From Streptomyces fildesensis (lineage in GTDB: Bacteria > Actinomycetota > Actinomycetes > Streptomycetales > Streptomycetaceae), in contig NZ_JAAIKO010000013.1 of NCBI RefSeq assembly GCF_016107395.1, positions 1-64,000 of the forward strand: 64,000 nt of DNA, in the 5' to 3' direction. The notes below the pieces were generated by a model. It searched no databases. It had not been told where the DNA came from and worked only from the letters and a program-made list of their open reading frames with translations. This document shows positions 25,175 through 33,447 of the stretch, one piece after another. Position 1 is the stretch's first letter, and every line of letters begins with the position of its first letter. The position numbers and the translations under genes are program-made.

Positions 25175-26302
25175 CTAGGAGAGGGTCGCGATCTGGGCGC
25201 GGACCTTGGTGGCGATCTCCGTCGGCAGCGGGGCGTAGCCGATGGAGGAGAGGCCCTTCTGGCCGTCCTCGCTCGCGATGTAGGTGAGGAAGGACTTCGC
25301 GAGCTCGAGCGTGTCGGCCTTGTTGCCCTTGTCGCAGGCGATCTCGTAGGTGACGAGGGCCAGCGGGTAGGCGCCCTCGGCCTTCGTGTCGTAGGCGAGC
25401 TTCAGCGACAGGTCGGTGCCGGTGCCGGTGACCTTGGCCTCGGCGATGGCCTTGGAGGCGTTCTCCGAGCTGGCCGCGACGGGGGCAGCGGCGCCGGTGG
25501 CGAGCTTGACCGTCTGCAGGTTGTTCGCGGTGGCGAACGACAGCTCGAAGTAGCCGATGGTGCCCTCGGCCTGCTTCACGTTCGAGGCGATGTCGGCGGA
25601 GCCGGGGGCGGACTGGCCGCCCTTGCCCTTCCAGGCCTTCGCGTGCTCGTAGGGCCACTCGGCCTTGGCCGTCGCGTTGAAGTACTTGGTCAGGTTGTCC
25701 GTGGTGCCCGAGTCCGTCGAGCGGTGGAACGCCTGGATGTTGCTGCTGGGGAGCTTGGCGGTCGGGTTGAGCTTCTTGATCGCCTCGTCGTCCCACTTGG
25801 TGATCGTCGAGTTGAAGATCTTCGCGAGGGTCGGCGCGTCCAGGACCAGGTTGTCGACGCCCGGCAGGTGGTAGCCGATCGCGATCGGGCCGCCGACCAT
25901 CGGGAGGTCGATGCCCTGGCCGCCCTTGCAGATGGTCTTCGAGGCGGTGATCTCCTCGGGCTTCAGCGGGGAGTCGGAACCCGCGATGCTGACGGCACCC
26001 TGGTTGAACTGGGTGACACCCTCGCCCGAGGACGAGCTCTTGTAGTTGATGTTCGTGCCGGGGCAGGCCGCCATGTAGTTCTTGACCCACACGTCCATCG
26101 CGTTCTTCTGCGCGCTGGAGCCGGAGGCGAGCAGCTGACCGCCCTTGGCGCACGCGATGGAGCTCTTCGCGGCACCCGAGGTCTTGGTGTCGCCAGGCGA
26201 AGCGTTGTTGTCGGAACCACAGGCGGTCAGGACCAACGCGCTGGAAACCGCGACCGCGCCGACGGTCAGGGCGCGCAGTCCGCTGTTACGGGAAAGCTTC
26301 AC
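25175..26302 (-). CDS. pstS: Phosphate-binding lipoprotein PstS
   Basis: A 375-residue extracellular phosphate-binding protein. It has a signal sequence with lipobox VLTAC. Phosphate-contacting loops are visible as SGSSAQKNAM, IAGSDSPLK and HRSTDSGTTDNLTKYF, the last being the PstS hallmark. GTG 26302 is chosen for GGAAGGA about eight bases upstream. It leads the pst operon behind a PHO-box promoter. Confidence 0.96.
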   Translation of the reverse strand: MKLSRNSGLRALTVGAVAVSSALVLTACGSDNNASPGDTKTSGAAKSSIACAKGGQLLASGSSAQKNAMDVWVKNYMAACPGTNINYKSSSSGEGVTQFNQGAVSIAGSDSPLKPEEITASKTICKGGQGIDLPMVGGPIAIGYHLPGVDNLVLDAPTLAKIFNSTITKWDDEAIKKLNPTAKLPSSNIQAFHRSTDSGTTDNLTKYFNATAKAEWPYEHAKAWKGKGGQSAPGSADIASNVKQAEGTIGYFELSFATANNLQTVKLATGAAAPVAASSENASKAIAEAKVTGTGTDLSLKLAYDTKAEGAYPLALVTYEIACDKGNKADTLELAKSFLTYIASEDGQKGLSSIGYAPLPTEIATKVRAQIATLS

Positions 26303-26402
26303 CTTCTGTGTTCCTTCCAGGAGCCCGCCGGTGGACGGCGAAGCAGAGGTATGGAGGTCTGCATCCACCCGGCACAGCGTGATGCTCACCGGTAAGGCCG
26401 AA

Positions 26403-26408
26403 ATTATG
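26403..26408 (-). promoter_or_regulatory. pstS -10 element
   Basis: On the minus strand this reads CATAAT, eight bases downstream of the last PHO-box unit; with activator-dependent promoters no good -35 is required, and none is seen. Confidence 0.55.
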
Positions 26409-26415
26409 CAGAGGA

Positions 26416-26455
26416 AGTGAATCGACCAACGGGAGAGGGTGAACGCAAGGTGAAC
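26416..26455 (-). promoter_or_regulatory. PHO box of pstS (PhoP binding sites)
   Basis: On the minus strand GTTCACC occurs at 26455-26449 and again exactly 11 bases on at 26444-26438. A weak unit (CCGTTGG) occupies the third phase at 26433-26427, and ATTCACT the fourth at 26422-26416. Eleven-base direct repeats of GTTCACC are the Streptomyces PhoP signature. Confidence 0.92.
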
Positions 26456-26628
26456 CTCGTCTATCAGTGCGGGGCGGCCTGTCGCCGACGGCGCTCCGAG
26501 GGGCGCGTGGGAGTCCTGGGACGCGTGGTGCCGGTCCGGGAAAGCCCTGGTCAGGGTGGGTCGGGCTGCCGGGTCGGCCAGGGCGTGTTGCGAAAGTCCC
26601 GCCTGGCCCACGACGCCTGGCACGCGCC

Positions 26629-27072
26629 CTAGCGCCGCCGGGCGGCGCCGGGCCGTACGGTCCGCAGCATGGCGTCGACGAGCGGGCGGTCGCGCTCGTG
26701 CGTGAGGCGGTTGCGCGCCGCCGCCGGGGGGAGCCAGACCAGCCGGTCGACCTCGTCGTTGACGGCGAAGGTGCCGCTGACGGCCTCGGCGGCCCAGTAG
26801 CGGACCTCCTTGGGGCGTCCGTCGGCGAGATAGCGGGCGGTCGGCAACGGCGCGCCGAGCACGCACTCCATGCCGGTCTCCTCGCGGATCTCCCGCAGCG
26901 CGGCGGCCACCGGGTCCTCACCGCGTTTGAGCTTGCCCTTCGGGTGCGACCAGTCGTCGTACTTGGGGCGGTGGATCAGCGCGATCTCCACGCCGTCGTC
27001 ATGGGGCGAACGGCGCCAGAGGACCGCGCCCGCGGCCAGGACGGGGGGTTGTTCCCCCGGGGAACGCAGCAT
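26629..27072 (-). CDS. Nudix hydrolase, MutT-like
   Basis: A 147-residue single Nudix domain. The Nudix box is complete: GKLKRGEDPVAAALREIREE followed by TG. The ending lacks the phosphatase domain found fused in some actinobacterial MutT1 proteins. Substrate is probably a nucleoside di- or triphosphate derivative or a diphosphoinositol-like molecule. It lies seven bases after a CHAD gene and within the ppk group, which suggests a polyphosphate-related job (inference). Confidence 0.88.
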   Translation of the reverse strand: MLRSPGEQPPVLAAGAVLWRRSPHDDGVEIALIHRPKYDDWSHPKGKLKRGEDPVAAALREIREETGMECVLGAPLPTARYLADGRPKEVRYWAAEAVSGTFAVNDEVDRLVWLPPAAARNRLTHERDRPLVDAMLRTVRPGAARRR

Positions 27073-27078
27073 CGTGGC

Positions 27079-28326
27079 TCACCTCGAACCGGGGACGGCG
27101 GGGGTAACGGGGACAGCTGGGACGGTGGTGGCGGACGGTACGGAGGTGCGCTGCCAGAGCCGGGCGAAGGCGAAGCGGGCCGCCTCGACCTCCTGCCGCT
27201 GGTCGGCGTGGAGCACGCCCAGCGCGTACGCGGTCGCCGGGGCGATCCGCGGGGTGCGGGCGGCGGTCGCCACGGCATTGGCGGACTCGGCGGCCTCCCG
27301 GTGCCCCTCCAGCAGCCGGGCCGCGTCCTTGAGCCGGTCGTGCAGGCTCTCACCGGCACGGGTACCGGCGCCGGCGTCCTGATCGTCCGGGCCCTGACCG
27401 CCGTCGGAGCCGTCGGAGCCGCGGGCGCCGGGTTCGTCCGGCGGGCAGACCTCGGCGGCGTAGCGGCTGAGCCGCAGCAGGGTGCGGGCCTGGTGCCACG
27501 GTGCGTCCTGCAGGTCGCTGGACAGCTCCGGGCCGAGCGCGGCGCGCACGGCGTCGGCGTTGTACGGGTGCCCGGCCCGCGCCAGCGGCAGCGCGGCCGC
27601 CGCCTCGGCGAGCCGCTGGTGCGCCAGCCCCGCGAGCGGGGGCAGCCGCACGGTGGCGGGTGCGTCCGCCGCCGCGGACAGCGGCACCTCGGAGGCCAGT
27701 ACGGCGACGGCGTCGGCCACCGCGTGGAACCGCGACGAGCCCAGCGCCTGCAGTGCGGCGGAGTGCGCCCGGGTGCGCGCCAGCGTCAGCTGCCGTTCCA
27801 GCAGCGCGCCCGCGCGGGCCGCCCCGATGGCCAGCGGCCCCTGCGAGCCGAGGGCGGGCTCCTCGGGCAGGGCGGGGTCGTCGGGGTTGCCGGGGTTGCC
27901 GGGGTCGCCGGTGTCGAGGGCCGGCCGGTCGGGCTCCGAGGCCAGCCGGTGCAGGGCGGACAGCAGCCGCGCGAGCCGGGCGGCGTACTGGTGCTCGTGG
28001 GCCAGGGACGTCGAGACCCAGCCGAGCTCGGTGCGCAGCGGATCGGCCCAGCCGGGGTCGGTGAGCGTGCCGTACGTGTGCAGGGTCGCGGCGATCCGGC
28101 GGGCGGACCGGCGCAGCAGCAGGCTGGCGGCGGCACCTTCGTCGTCGGCCTGGGCACTCTGGCTGAGCGCGCGCAGGAACGTGGACGCCTGCTCATGGAG
28201 GTAGCCGGAGACCACCTCCCCGGCGCTCAGCGCGCCGAGGGCGGCCCCGCCGGCCGGTTTCCCGTCGAGGACGATTGCCGGCTGGCCGGCCTGGGCGTAC
28301 GCGGTGTCACGGTGTCGCTGGGCCAC
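27079..28326 (-). CDS. CHAD domain protein
   Basis: A 415-residue, helix-rich, Ala/Arg-rich protein of the CHAD family, whose conserved His and basic residues bind polyphosphate. Typical blocks are VSGYLHEQASTFLRAL, RSARRIAATLHTYG and LAHEHQYAARLARLLSALH. A low-complexity insert (DTGDPGNPGNPDDPALPEEP) and an acidic/Gly insert divide the helices. GTG 28326 is chosen for GGAGG seven bases upstream; it overlaps the end of ppk by 20 bases, so the two are coupled. Confidence 0.85.
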   Translation of the reverse strand: MAQRHRDTAYAQAGQPAIVLDGKPAGGAALGALSAGEVVSGYLHEQASTFLRALSQSAQADDEGAAASLLLRRSARRIAATLHTYGTLTDPGWADPLRTELGWVSTSLAHEHQYAARLARLLSALHRLASEPDRPALDTGDPGNPGNPDDPALPEEPALGSQGPLAIGAARAGALLERQLTLARTRAHSAALQALGSSRFHAVADAVAVLASEVPLSAAADAPATVRLPPLAGLAHQRLAEAAAALPLARAGHPYNADAVRAALGPELSSDLQDAPWHQARTLLRLSRYAAEVCPPDEPGARGSDGSDGGQGPDDQDAGAGTRAGESLHDRLKDAARLLEGHREAAESANAVATAARTPRIAPATAYALGVLHADQRQEVEAARFAFARLWQRTSVPSATTVPAVPVTPAVPGSR

Positions 28327-30682
28327 GCCGGCGCCTCCGGGCGTCGATGAGCATCTCCTGGACATTGCGCAGCGGCTGCCCGTCGGGGCCGGTGCTGTGC
28401 CGGGTCCAGTTCCCGTCCGCCGCGAGGTGCCAGGACGCGGTGTCGTCCGCGGTCCCGGTCTCCAGCAGGCGGTTGAGGGTGGCGCGGTGGGCCGGGTCGG
28501 CGACCCTGACCAGCGCCTCGATGCGGCGGTCGAGGTTACGGTGCATCATGTCGGCGCTGCCGAACCAGACTTCGGGTTCGCCACCGTTGCCGAAGATGAA
28601 CACCCTGGAGTGTTCGAGGAACCGGCCCAGGGTGCTGCGGACCCGGATGTTCTCCGAGAGCCCGGCGACACCCGGCCGGACCGCGCAGATACCGCGTACC
28701 CATATGTCGACGGGCACACCGGCCTGCGAGGCGCGGTAGAGGGCGTCGATGATTCCTTCGTCGACGATGGAGTTGAGCTTCATCCGGATGTACGCCGGGC
28801 GGCCGGCCCGGTGGTGGGTGATCTCCTCCATGATCCGGGAGACCAGACCGTCGCGGAGGTTGCGGGGCGCGACGAGCAGCCGGTTGTAGACCTCGCGGCG
28901 CGAGTAGCCCGACAGCCGGTTGAACAGGTGCGAGAGGTCCGCGCCGACCTGCGGGTCGGCGGTGAGCAGCCCCAGGTCCTCGTAGAGCCGTGCGGTCTTG
29001 GGGTGGTAGTTGCCGGTGCCGATGTGGCTGTAGCGGCGCAGCGTGTCGCCCTCCTGGCGGACCACGAGCGACAGCTTGCAGTGCGTCTTCAGCCCCACCA
29101 GGCCGTAGACGACGTGGCAGCCCGCCTCCTCCAGCTTGCGGGCCCACTTGATGTTGGCCTGTTCGTCGAAGCGGGCCTTGATCTCGACGAGGACGAGGAC
29201 CTGCTTGCCCGCCTCGGCAGCGTCGATGAGCGCGTCCACGATCGGGGAGTCGCCGGAGGTGCGGTACAGCGTCTGCTTGATCGCCAGTACGTCCGGGTCG
29301 GCCGCCGCCTGGTCCAGGAAGGTCTGGACGGAGGTCGAGAAGGAGTCGTACGGGTGGTGCAGCAGCACATCGCGTTCGCGCAGCGCCGCGAAGATGTCGG
29401 GCGCCGACGCCGATTCGACCTCGGCCAGGTCGCGGTGGGTGCCGGCGATGTACTTGGGGTACTTCAGCTCCGGCCGGTCCAGGCCCGCTATCGCGAACAG
29501 CCCGGTCAGGTCGAGCGGGCCGGGCAGCGGATAGACCTCGGTGTGCTTCATCTTCAGCTCGTGCACGAGCAGGTCGAGCACCCGCGGAGCAATCGATTCT
29601 TCCACTTCGAGGCGCACCGGCGGCCCGAAGCGGCGCCGCATCAGCTCCCGCTCCAGCGCCTGGAGCAGGTTCTCGGTGTCGTCCTCCTCCACCTCCAGGT
29701 CCTCGTTGCGGGTGACCCGGAACATGTGGTGGTCCAGGACCTCCATACCGGGGAAGAGCTCCTCCAGGTGCGCGGCGATGACGTCCTCCAGCGGGACGTA
29801 GCGCTGCGGGCTCGCCTCGAGGAAGCGGGAGAGGATCGGCGGCACCTTCACCCGGGCGAAGTGCTCGTGCCCGGAGACCGGGTTCCGTACGACGACGGCC
29901 AGGTTCAGGGACAGGCCGGAGATGTACGGGAACGGGTGCGCCGGGTCGACGGCCAGCGGGGTCAGCACGGGGAAGATCTGCTGCCGGAAGAGGGTGAACA
30001 GGCGGGCCTGCTCCTTCTCCGTCAGCTCCGCCCAGCGGATGACGTGTATGCCCTCGTCGGCCAGCTGCGGTGCGATGTCGTTCTGGAAGCAGGCGGCGTG
30101 CCGGGCCATGAGCTCGCGGGACCGGGTGAGGATCAGGTCCAGTACGTCGCGGGGCTGCAGGCCGGAGGCCGAACGGGTGGCGACACCGGTCGCCATGCGG
30201 CGCTTGAGGCCGGCGACCCGGACCATGAAGAACTCGTCGAGATTGCTCGCGAAGATCGCGAGGAAGTTAGCCCGTTCGAGGAGCGGCGTGGCCGGATCCT
30301 CGGCGAGTTCCAGCACGCGTTCGTTGAACGCGAGCCAGCTGCGCTCGCGGTCCAGGAAGCGGCCCTGGGGGAGATCACCGTCGGCTTCGCCCTCGGAGGC
30401 GGGGCCGACAGCGGCCTCCACGTCGGGGACGAACTGGGGTCGGAAAGCGGTGCTGACCGTGCCTGTCCCCTTGGGCTGACCGGGGACACCGGCTTGATTC
30501 ATCGAGGCCATGGAGTACGAGCCCTCCTCCGGTTCCGGCACGTCGAACACGTCGTACGGCTTGCCGGGAGCCCTCGGGGAGCGCCCTGGGGCCGTCCGTT
30601 CATTGTCCCGTGCCGAACGGGAAAGCGGCAGGTCGGGCGGTGGGGGGTGCTGCGGGTTGGGGGGAGGGGCAGCGGGCTGCAT
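28307..30682 (-). CDS. ppk: Polyphosphate kinase 1
   Basis: A 791-residue PPK1. The four-domain protein starts its conserved part at RFLDRERSWLAFNERVLE and contains LLHHPYDSF, VLAIKQTLYRTSGDSPIV and the autophosphorylation-site region YSHIGTGNYHPKTARLYEDL. It makes polyphosphate reversibly from ATP. ATG 30511 (residue 58), with GGAGGAGGG ten bases before it, is a serious alternative start giving 734 residues; the first start lacks a clear ribosome site. Confidence 0.93.
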   Translation of the reverse strand: MQPAAPPPNPQHPPPPDLPLSRSARDNERTAPGRSPRAPGKPYDVFDVPEPEEGSYSMASMNQAGVPGQPKGTGTVSTAFRPQFVPDVEAAVGPASEGEADGDLPQGRFLDRERSWLAFNERVLELAEDPATPLLERANFLAIFASNLDEFFMVRVAGLKRRMATGVATRSASGLQPRDVLDLILTRSRELMARHAACFQNDIAPQLADEGIHVIRWAELTEKEQARLFTLFRQQIFPVLTPLAVDPAHPFPYISGLSLNLAVVVRNPVSGHEHFARVKVPPILSRFLEASPQRYVPLEDVIAAHLEELFPGMEVLDHHMFRVTRNEDLEVEEDDTENLLQALERELMRRRFGPPVRLEVEESIAPRVLDLLVHELKMKHTEVYPLPGPLDLTGLFAIAGLDRPELKYPKYIAGTHRDLAEVESASAPDIFAALRERDVLLHHPYDSFSTSVQTFLDQAAADPDVLAIKQTLYRTSGDSPIVDALIDAAEAGKQVLVLVEIKARFDEQANIKWARKLEEAGCHVVYGLVGLKTHCKLSLVVRQEGDTLRRYSHIGTGNYHPKTARLYEDLGLLTADPQVGADLSHLFNRLSGYSRREVYNRLLVAPRNLRDGLVSRIMEEITHHRAGRPAYIRMKLNSIVDEGIIDALYRASQAGVPVDIWVRGICAVRPGVAGLSENIRVRSTLGRFLEHSRVFIFGNGGEPEVWFGSADMMHRNLDRRIEALVRVADPAHRATLNRLLETGTADDTASWHLAADGNWTRHSTGPDGQPLRNVQEMLIDARRRRRGPATP

Positions 30683-30864
30683 TCCGTGATGCTCGCAAGC
30701 CAGTCTGAATCAGCGGTAACGAGAACATGACGGGCCGGACAGCGGGGGGCGACTCCGTGGTGCACAAAGTCTCAGTACCGGCTCGGAACGATTCCGGTCC
30801 GGTGTCGGGCGGGCCGCGTCCCCCGCGGTGAGGTACATCGGGGACGGCGTACGGTCCTTCGCGA

Positions 30865-31794
30865 TCAGCTCTCCGTGCGGTACATCAGGTCGGTCTCGTG
30901 GGTCGTGAAGCCCAGCCGCTCGTAGACGGTGACGGCCGGGATGTTGTCCGCGTCCACGTAGAGCATCGCGGTGGGCAGCTTCTCCTGGTCCGCGAGGTGC
31001 CGCAGGCCGATCGCGGTGAGCGCCTTGCCCAGGCCGCTGCCCTGCTCGTCCGGGTGGACACCGACGACGTAGACCTCGCCGAGCCGGTCCGCGCGGTGCA
31101 CCTTCGTCCAGTGGAAGCCGACGACGTCGTCCCCGCGGACGGCGAGGAAGAAGCCCGCCGGGTCGAACCACCGCTCGGCCTCGCGGTCGTCCAGGTCACG
31201 CTGGGTGAGCGAGCCCTGCTCGGGGTGGTGGGCGAACGCGGCCGCGTTCACCGCCAGCCAGGCGGCGTCGTCCTGCCCGGGGACGAAGGTCCGTACGGTG
31301 ATGCCCGCCGGGATCACCGGCTCCGGCAGCGCGGGGCCGCCGTCGAGCGGGCGGCGCAGCTGCCGCAGCTCCCGGAACAGGCTCAGCCCGAGCTGTACGG
31401 CCAGGTGCCGGGCGGCCGGGTGGCCGCCGTGCGCCCACACCCGCAGCCGCTTGCCGCTGGCGTCGAGCAGCGCCCGGCCGAGCGCGTGGCCGTGGCCGTG
31501 CGCGCGGCGGGCGGCGCTGATGAGGAACTCGGCGGCGGGCGGCTCGACCGGGTCGGTGTCCTCGAGCTGCCCGTAGCCGGCCAGCTCGTCGCCCACGTAC
31601 AGCAGCAGGTGCCGCACCCCGGGGCGCGCCCCGCCGCGCAGATTGAGCCGGCCCTGCTCGGAGACCGCCCACTGCCCGTCGGCCGCCGCCGCCTCGCCGA
31701 GGAGCGCGAGGACGTCCCGCGCGGTGTCGGGCGCGAGCGCGTCCACGGTCTCGATCCGGCGGGTGGGCGTGCTGGGCTGCGCGGCGTCGGTCAT
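30865..31794 (-). CDS. mshD: Mycothiol synthase MshD
   Basis: A 309-residue tandem GNAT protein. The C-terminal, active domain shows VYVVGVHPDEQGSGLGKALT and the ending AVTVYERLGFTTHETDLMY; the N-terminal domain is degenerate, as in known MshD. It acetylates Cys-GlcN-Ins, the last step of mycothiol synthesis in the cytoplasm. It lies upstream of ppk in the same direction with 182 bases between. Confidence 0.92.
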   Translation of the reverse strand: MTDAAQPSTPTRRIETVDALAPDTARDVLALLGEAAAADGQWAVSEQGRLNLRGGARPGVRHLLLYVGDELAGYGQLEDTDPVEPPAAEFLISAARRAHGHGHALGRALLDASGKRLRVWAHGGHPAARHLAVQLGLSLFRELRQLRRPLDGGPALPEPVIPAGITVRTFVPGQDDAAWLAVNAAAFAHHPEQGSLTQRDLDDREAERWFDPAGFFLAVRGDDVVGFHWTKVHRADRLGEVYVVGVHPDEQGSGLGKALTAIGLRHLADQEKLPTAMLYVDADNIPAVTVYERLGFTTHETDLMYRTES

Positions 31795-31886
31795 GAACCC
31801 GAGCGTAGAGCCTGTCCGGCGGATAGTGGGGCCCAGGCATCGCCTGGTGGACGGGCGCCCCCGCCGAAGGCGGGGAAGGCTTGCGA

Positions 31887-31916
31887 GGCTCCCCCGTTAC
31901 CGCTGGGAGGTGTCCC
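31887..31916 (-). repeat. Streptomyces dispersed palindromic repeat, copy 2
   Basis: Read on the minus strand, GGGGACACCTCCCAGCGGTA followed by ACGGGGGAGCC matches the copy at 20282-20318. The flanking bases 31828-31886 carry two more hairpins that I recall as part of the same larger repeat. The element runs over the stop and last codons of the MFS gene. Confidence 0.7.
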
Positions 31917-33195
31917 CGGCACCTGCGAACGCGGTGGTATGCGCCGTGGACAGGTCCGCTCCGCCGGCCACCGGATCACGGGAGGGAACGAGGACGGCCG
32001 CGAGGCAGGCCGCGGCTCCGGCGACGGCGAAGCCGGGCCAGTAGCCGGCGCCGGTGATCAGGGCGCCGATGACGGGCGGGACCAGGGCGGCCGTCAGGTT
32101 CTGGCCGGTGTTGTGGATGCCCAGCGCGCGTCCGGACCAGGCGGGCCCGGCGCCCTCGGCGGTGGCGGTGAAGGACAGCCCGTTGGTGCTGGCCGTGATG
32201 CCGATGGCCAGGACCAGGGCGACGTCGGTGAGGGGGGACGGGAAGGCCGCGGTCAGCGCGGTGGCCCCGATGACCGCGGCGGTGATCAGGGCGAGCTGCC
32301 GCATCGGCCGCATCCGGCTGCCCACCCGGTCCGACCAGCGGCCCACGACGATCCGCGAGACCGCGCCCAGCCCCTGGCCCAGCGCCACCAGCTGCCCGGC
32401 CGCGACCGGCGACCAGCCGCGTGCGTCGACCAGCAGCACCAGCGCGAAGGCACCCGCCGTGAACTGCGGGACGACCAGCAGTGCGCCGGAGCCGTGGATG
32501 CGCCACAGCACCTTCGAACCGCGGTACGGATTGGCGGTACGGACGGCCGTCCCCGCGCTCCTCGCGGCGCGGGCCGGGTCGGCGGCGAACGCGGCGATCA
32601 GGACCGCGATCACCCCGCAGAGCGCGGCGAGGAACGCGATCGCGCCCCGCACCCCGTACGCGGCGGCGATCGGCGGCATCGTCAGCGCCGCCATGGCCAT
32701 CCCGAGCGGGGTGGAGGTCTGCCGGATGCCCATGGCCAGCCCGCGCTCCCCGGCGCCGAACCAGCCCATCACCAGCCGGCCGCTCGCCGAGTAGACGGAG
32801 GCCGAGGCCGCGCCCGCCAAGGCGAGGACCAGGCCGAACGCGGTCATCGAGCCGATCGTCGTGGCCACCCCGAGCAGCACGGCCGCCAGCCCCAGCCCCG
32901 AGGAGATGACGATGCGCTCGCCCCAGCGGTCGGCGGCGGCGCCCCAGGCGATCAGGGCCAGCACCAGCCCCGCCGTCGGGCAGGCGGCCAGCAGGCCGAC
33001 CTGCGTGAGGGTGAGGTGCTCCGCGGAGCGCAGCTCGTCGGCGAGGGACGGGATCGCGTAGACGAACGCGCAGGCCGAGGTCTGCGCGGCGGTTCCCAGG
33101 GCGAGCATCAGCCAGCGCTTCGCCTGCGGGGGCGTCAGCGGGGACGTCGGCGGGAGCGTCCGGGCCGGTGGCTGAGGGGAGTTGGGCGTCTGCAT
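31897..33195 (-). CDS. Major facilitator superfamily transporter
   Basis: A 432-residue carrier with about twelve membrane helices. The loop motif AWGAAADRWGERIVI after helix 2 and its repeat GRWSDRVGSRMRPM after helix 8 are the MFS signature in both halves. The substrate is unknown. ATG 33195 has GAGGAGG 11 bases upstream. Its final six codons and the TAA stop lie within a dispersed repeat. Confidence 0.85.
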   Translation of the reverse strand: MQTPNSPQPPARTLPPTSPLTPPQAKRWLMLALGTAAQTSACAFVYAIPSLADELRSAEHLTLTQVGLLAACPTAGLVLALIAWGAAADRWGERIVISSGLGLAAVLLGVATTIGSMTAFGLVLALAGAASASVYSASGRLVMGWFGAGERGLAMGIRQTSTPLGMAMAALTMPPIAAAYGVRGAIAFLAALCGVIAVLIAAFAADPARAARSAGTAVRTANPYRGSKVLWRIHGSGALLVVPQFTAGAFALVLLVDARGWSPVAAGQLVALGQGLGAVSRIVVGRWSDRVGSRMRPMRQLALITAAVIGATALTAAFPSPLTDVALVLAIGITASTNGLSFTATAEGAGPAWSGRALGIHNTGQNLTAALVPPVIGALITGAGYWPGFAVAGAAACLAAVLVPSRDPVAGGADLSTAHTTAFAGAGDTSQR

Positions 33196-33447
33196 CGCTG
33201 GGTGCGCCTCCTCGGTCGGTGGTGGACACAACTATGCCGCCGTACTGCATGGTGAGACAGGGTGTTTCGCATTCTGGGACGGTGCGTCGGCGGGACGGTC
33301 GGCCGGCCGCTGGAGCTCCGCGGAGTTCCGCGAGTCGAAATCAGCTTTTAACCCTCGAACGCCTGTCGCGCTACGCGCGTTGACCCTAGGCTCCCCGAAT
33401 CGGCCACACCTGGACGGCTCTTTACCTTGAGGACTCAGAGGGAACCC

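Noticed and set aside
28304..30730. 808-codon open frame on the plus strand opposite ppk
   Set aside because: It mirrors the codons of ppk on the other strand; composition and lack of any recognisable motif show it is a by-product of high GC.
30683..30760. PHO box before ppk
   Set aside because: GTTCTCG and TGATTCA on the minus strand are not in 11-base phase and match the consensus poorly.
33300..33447. PHO box before the 5'-nucleotidase
   Set aside because: A single GTTGACC is seen near 33379 but no 11-base repeat of it, so the evidence is too thin.
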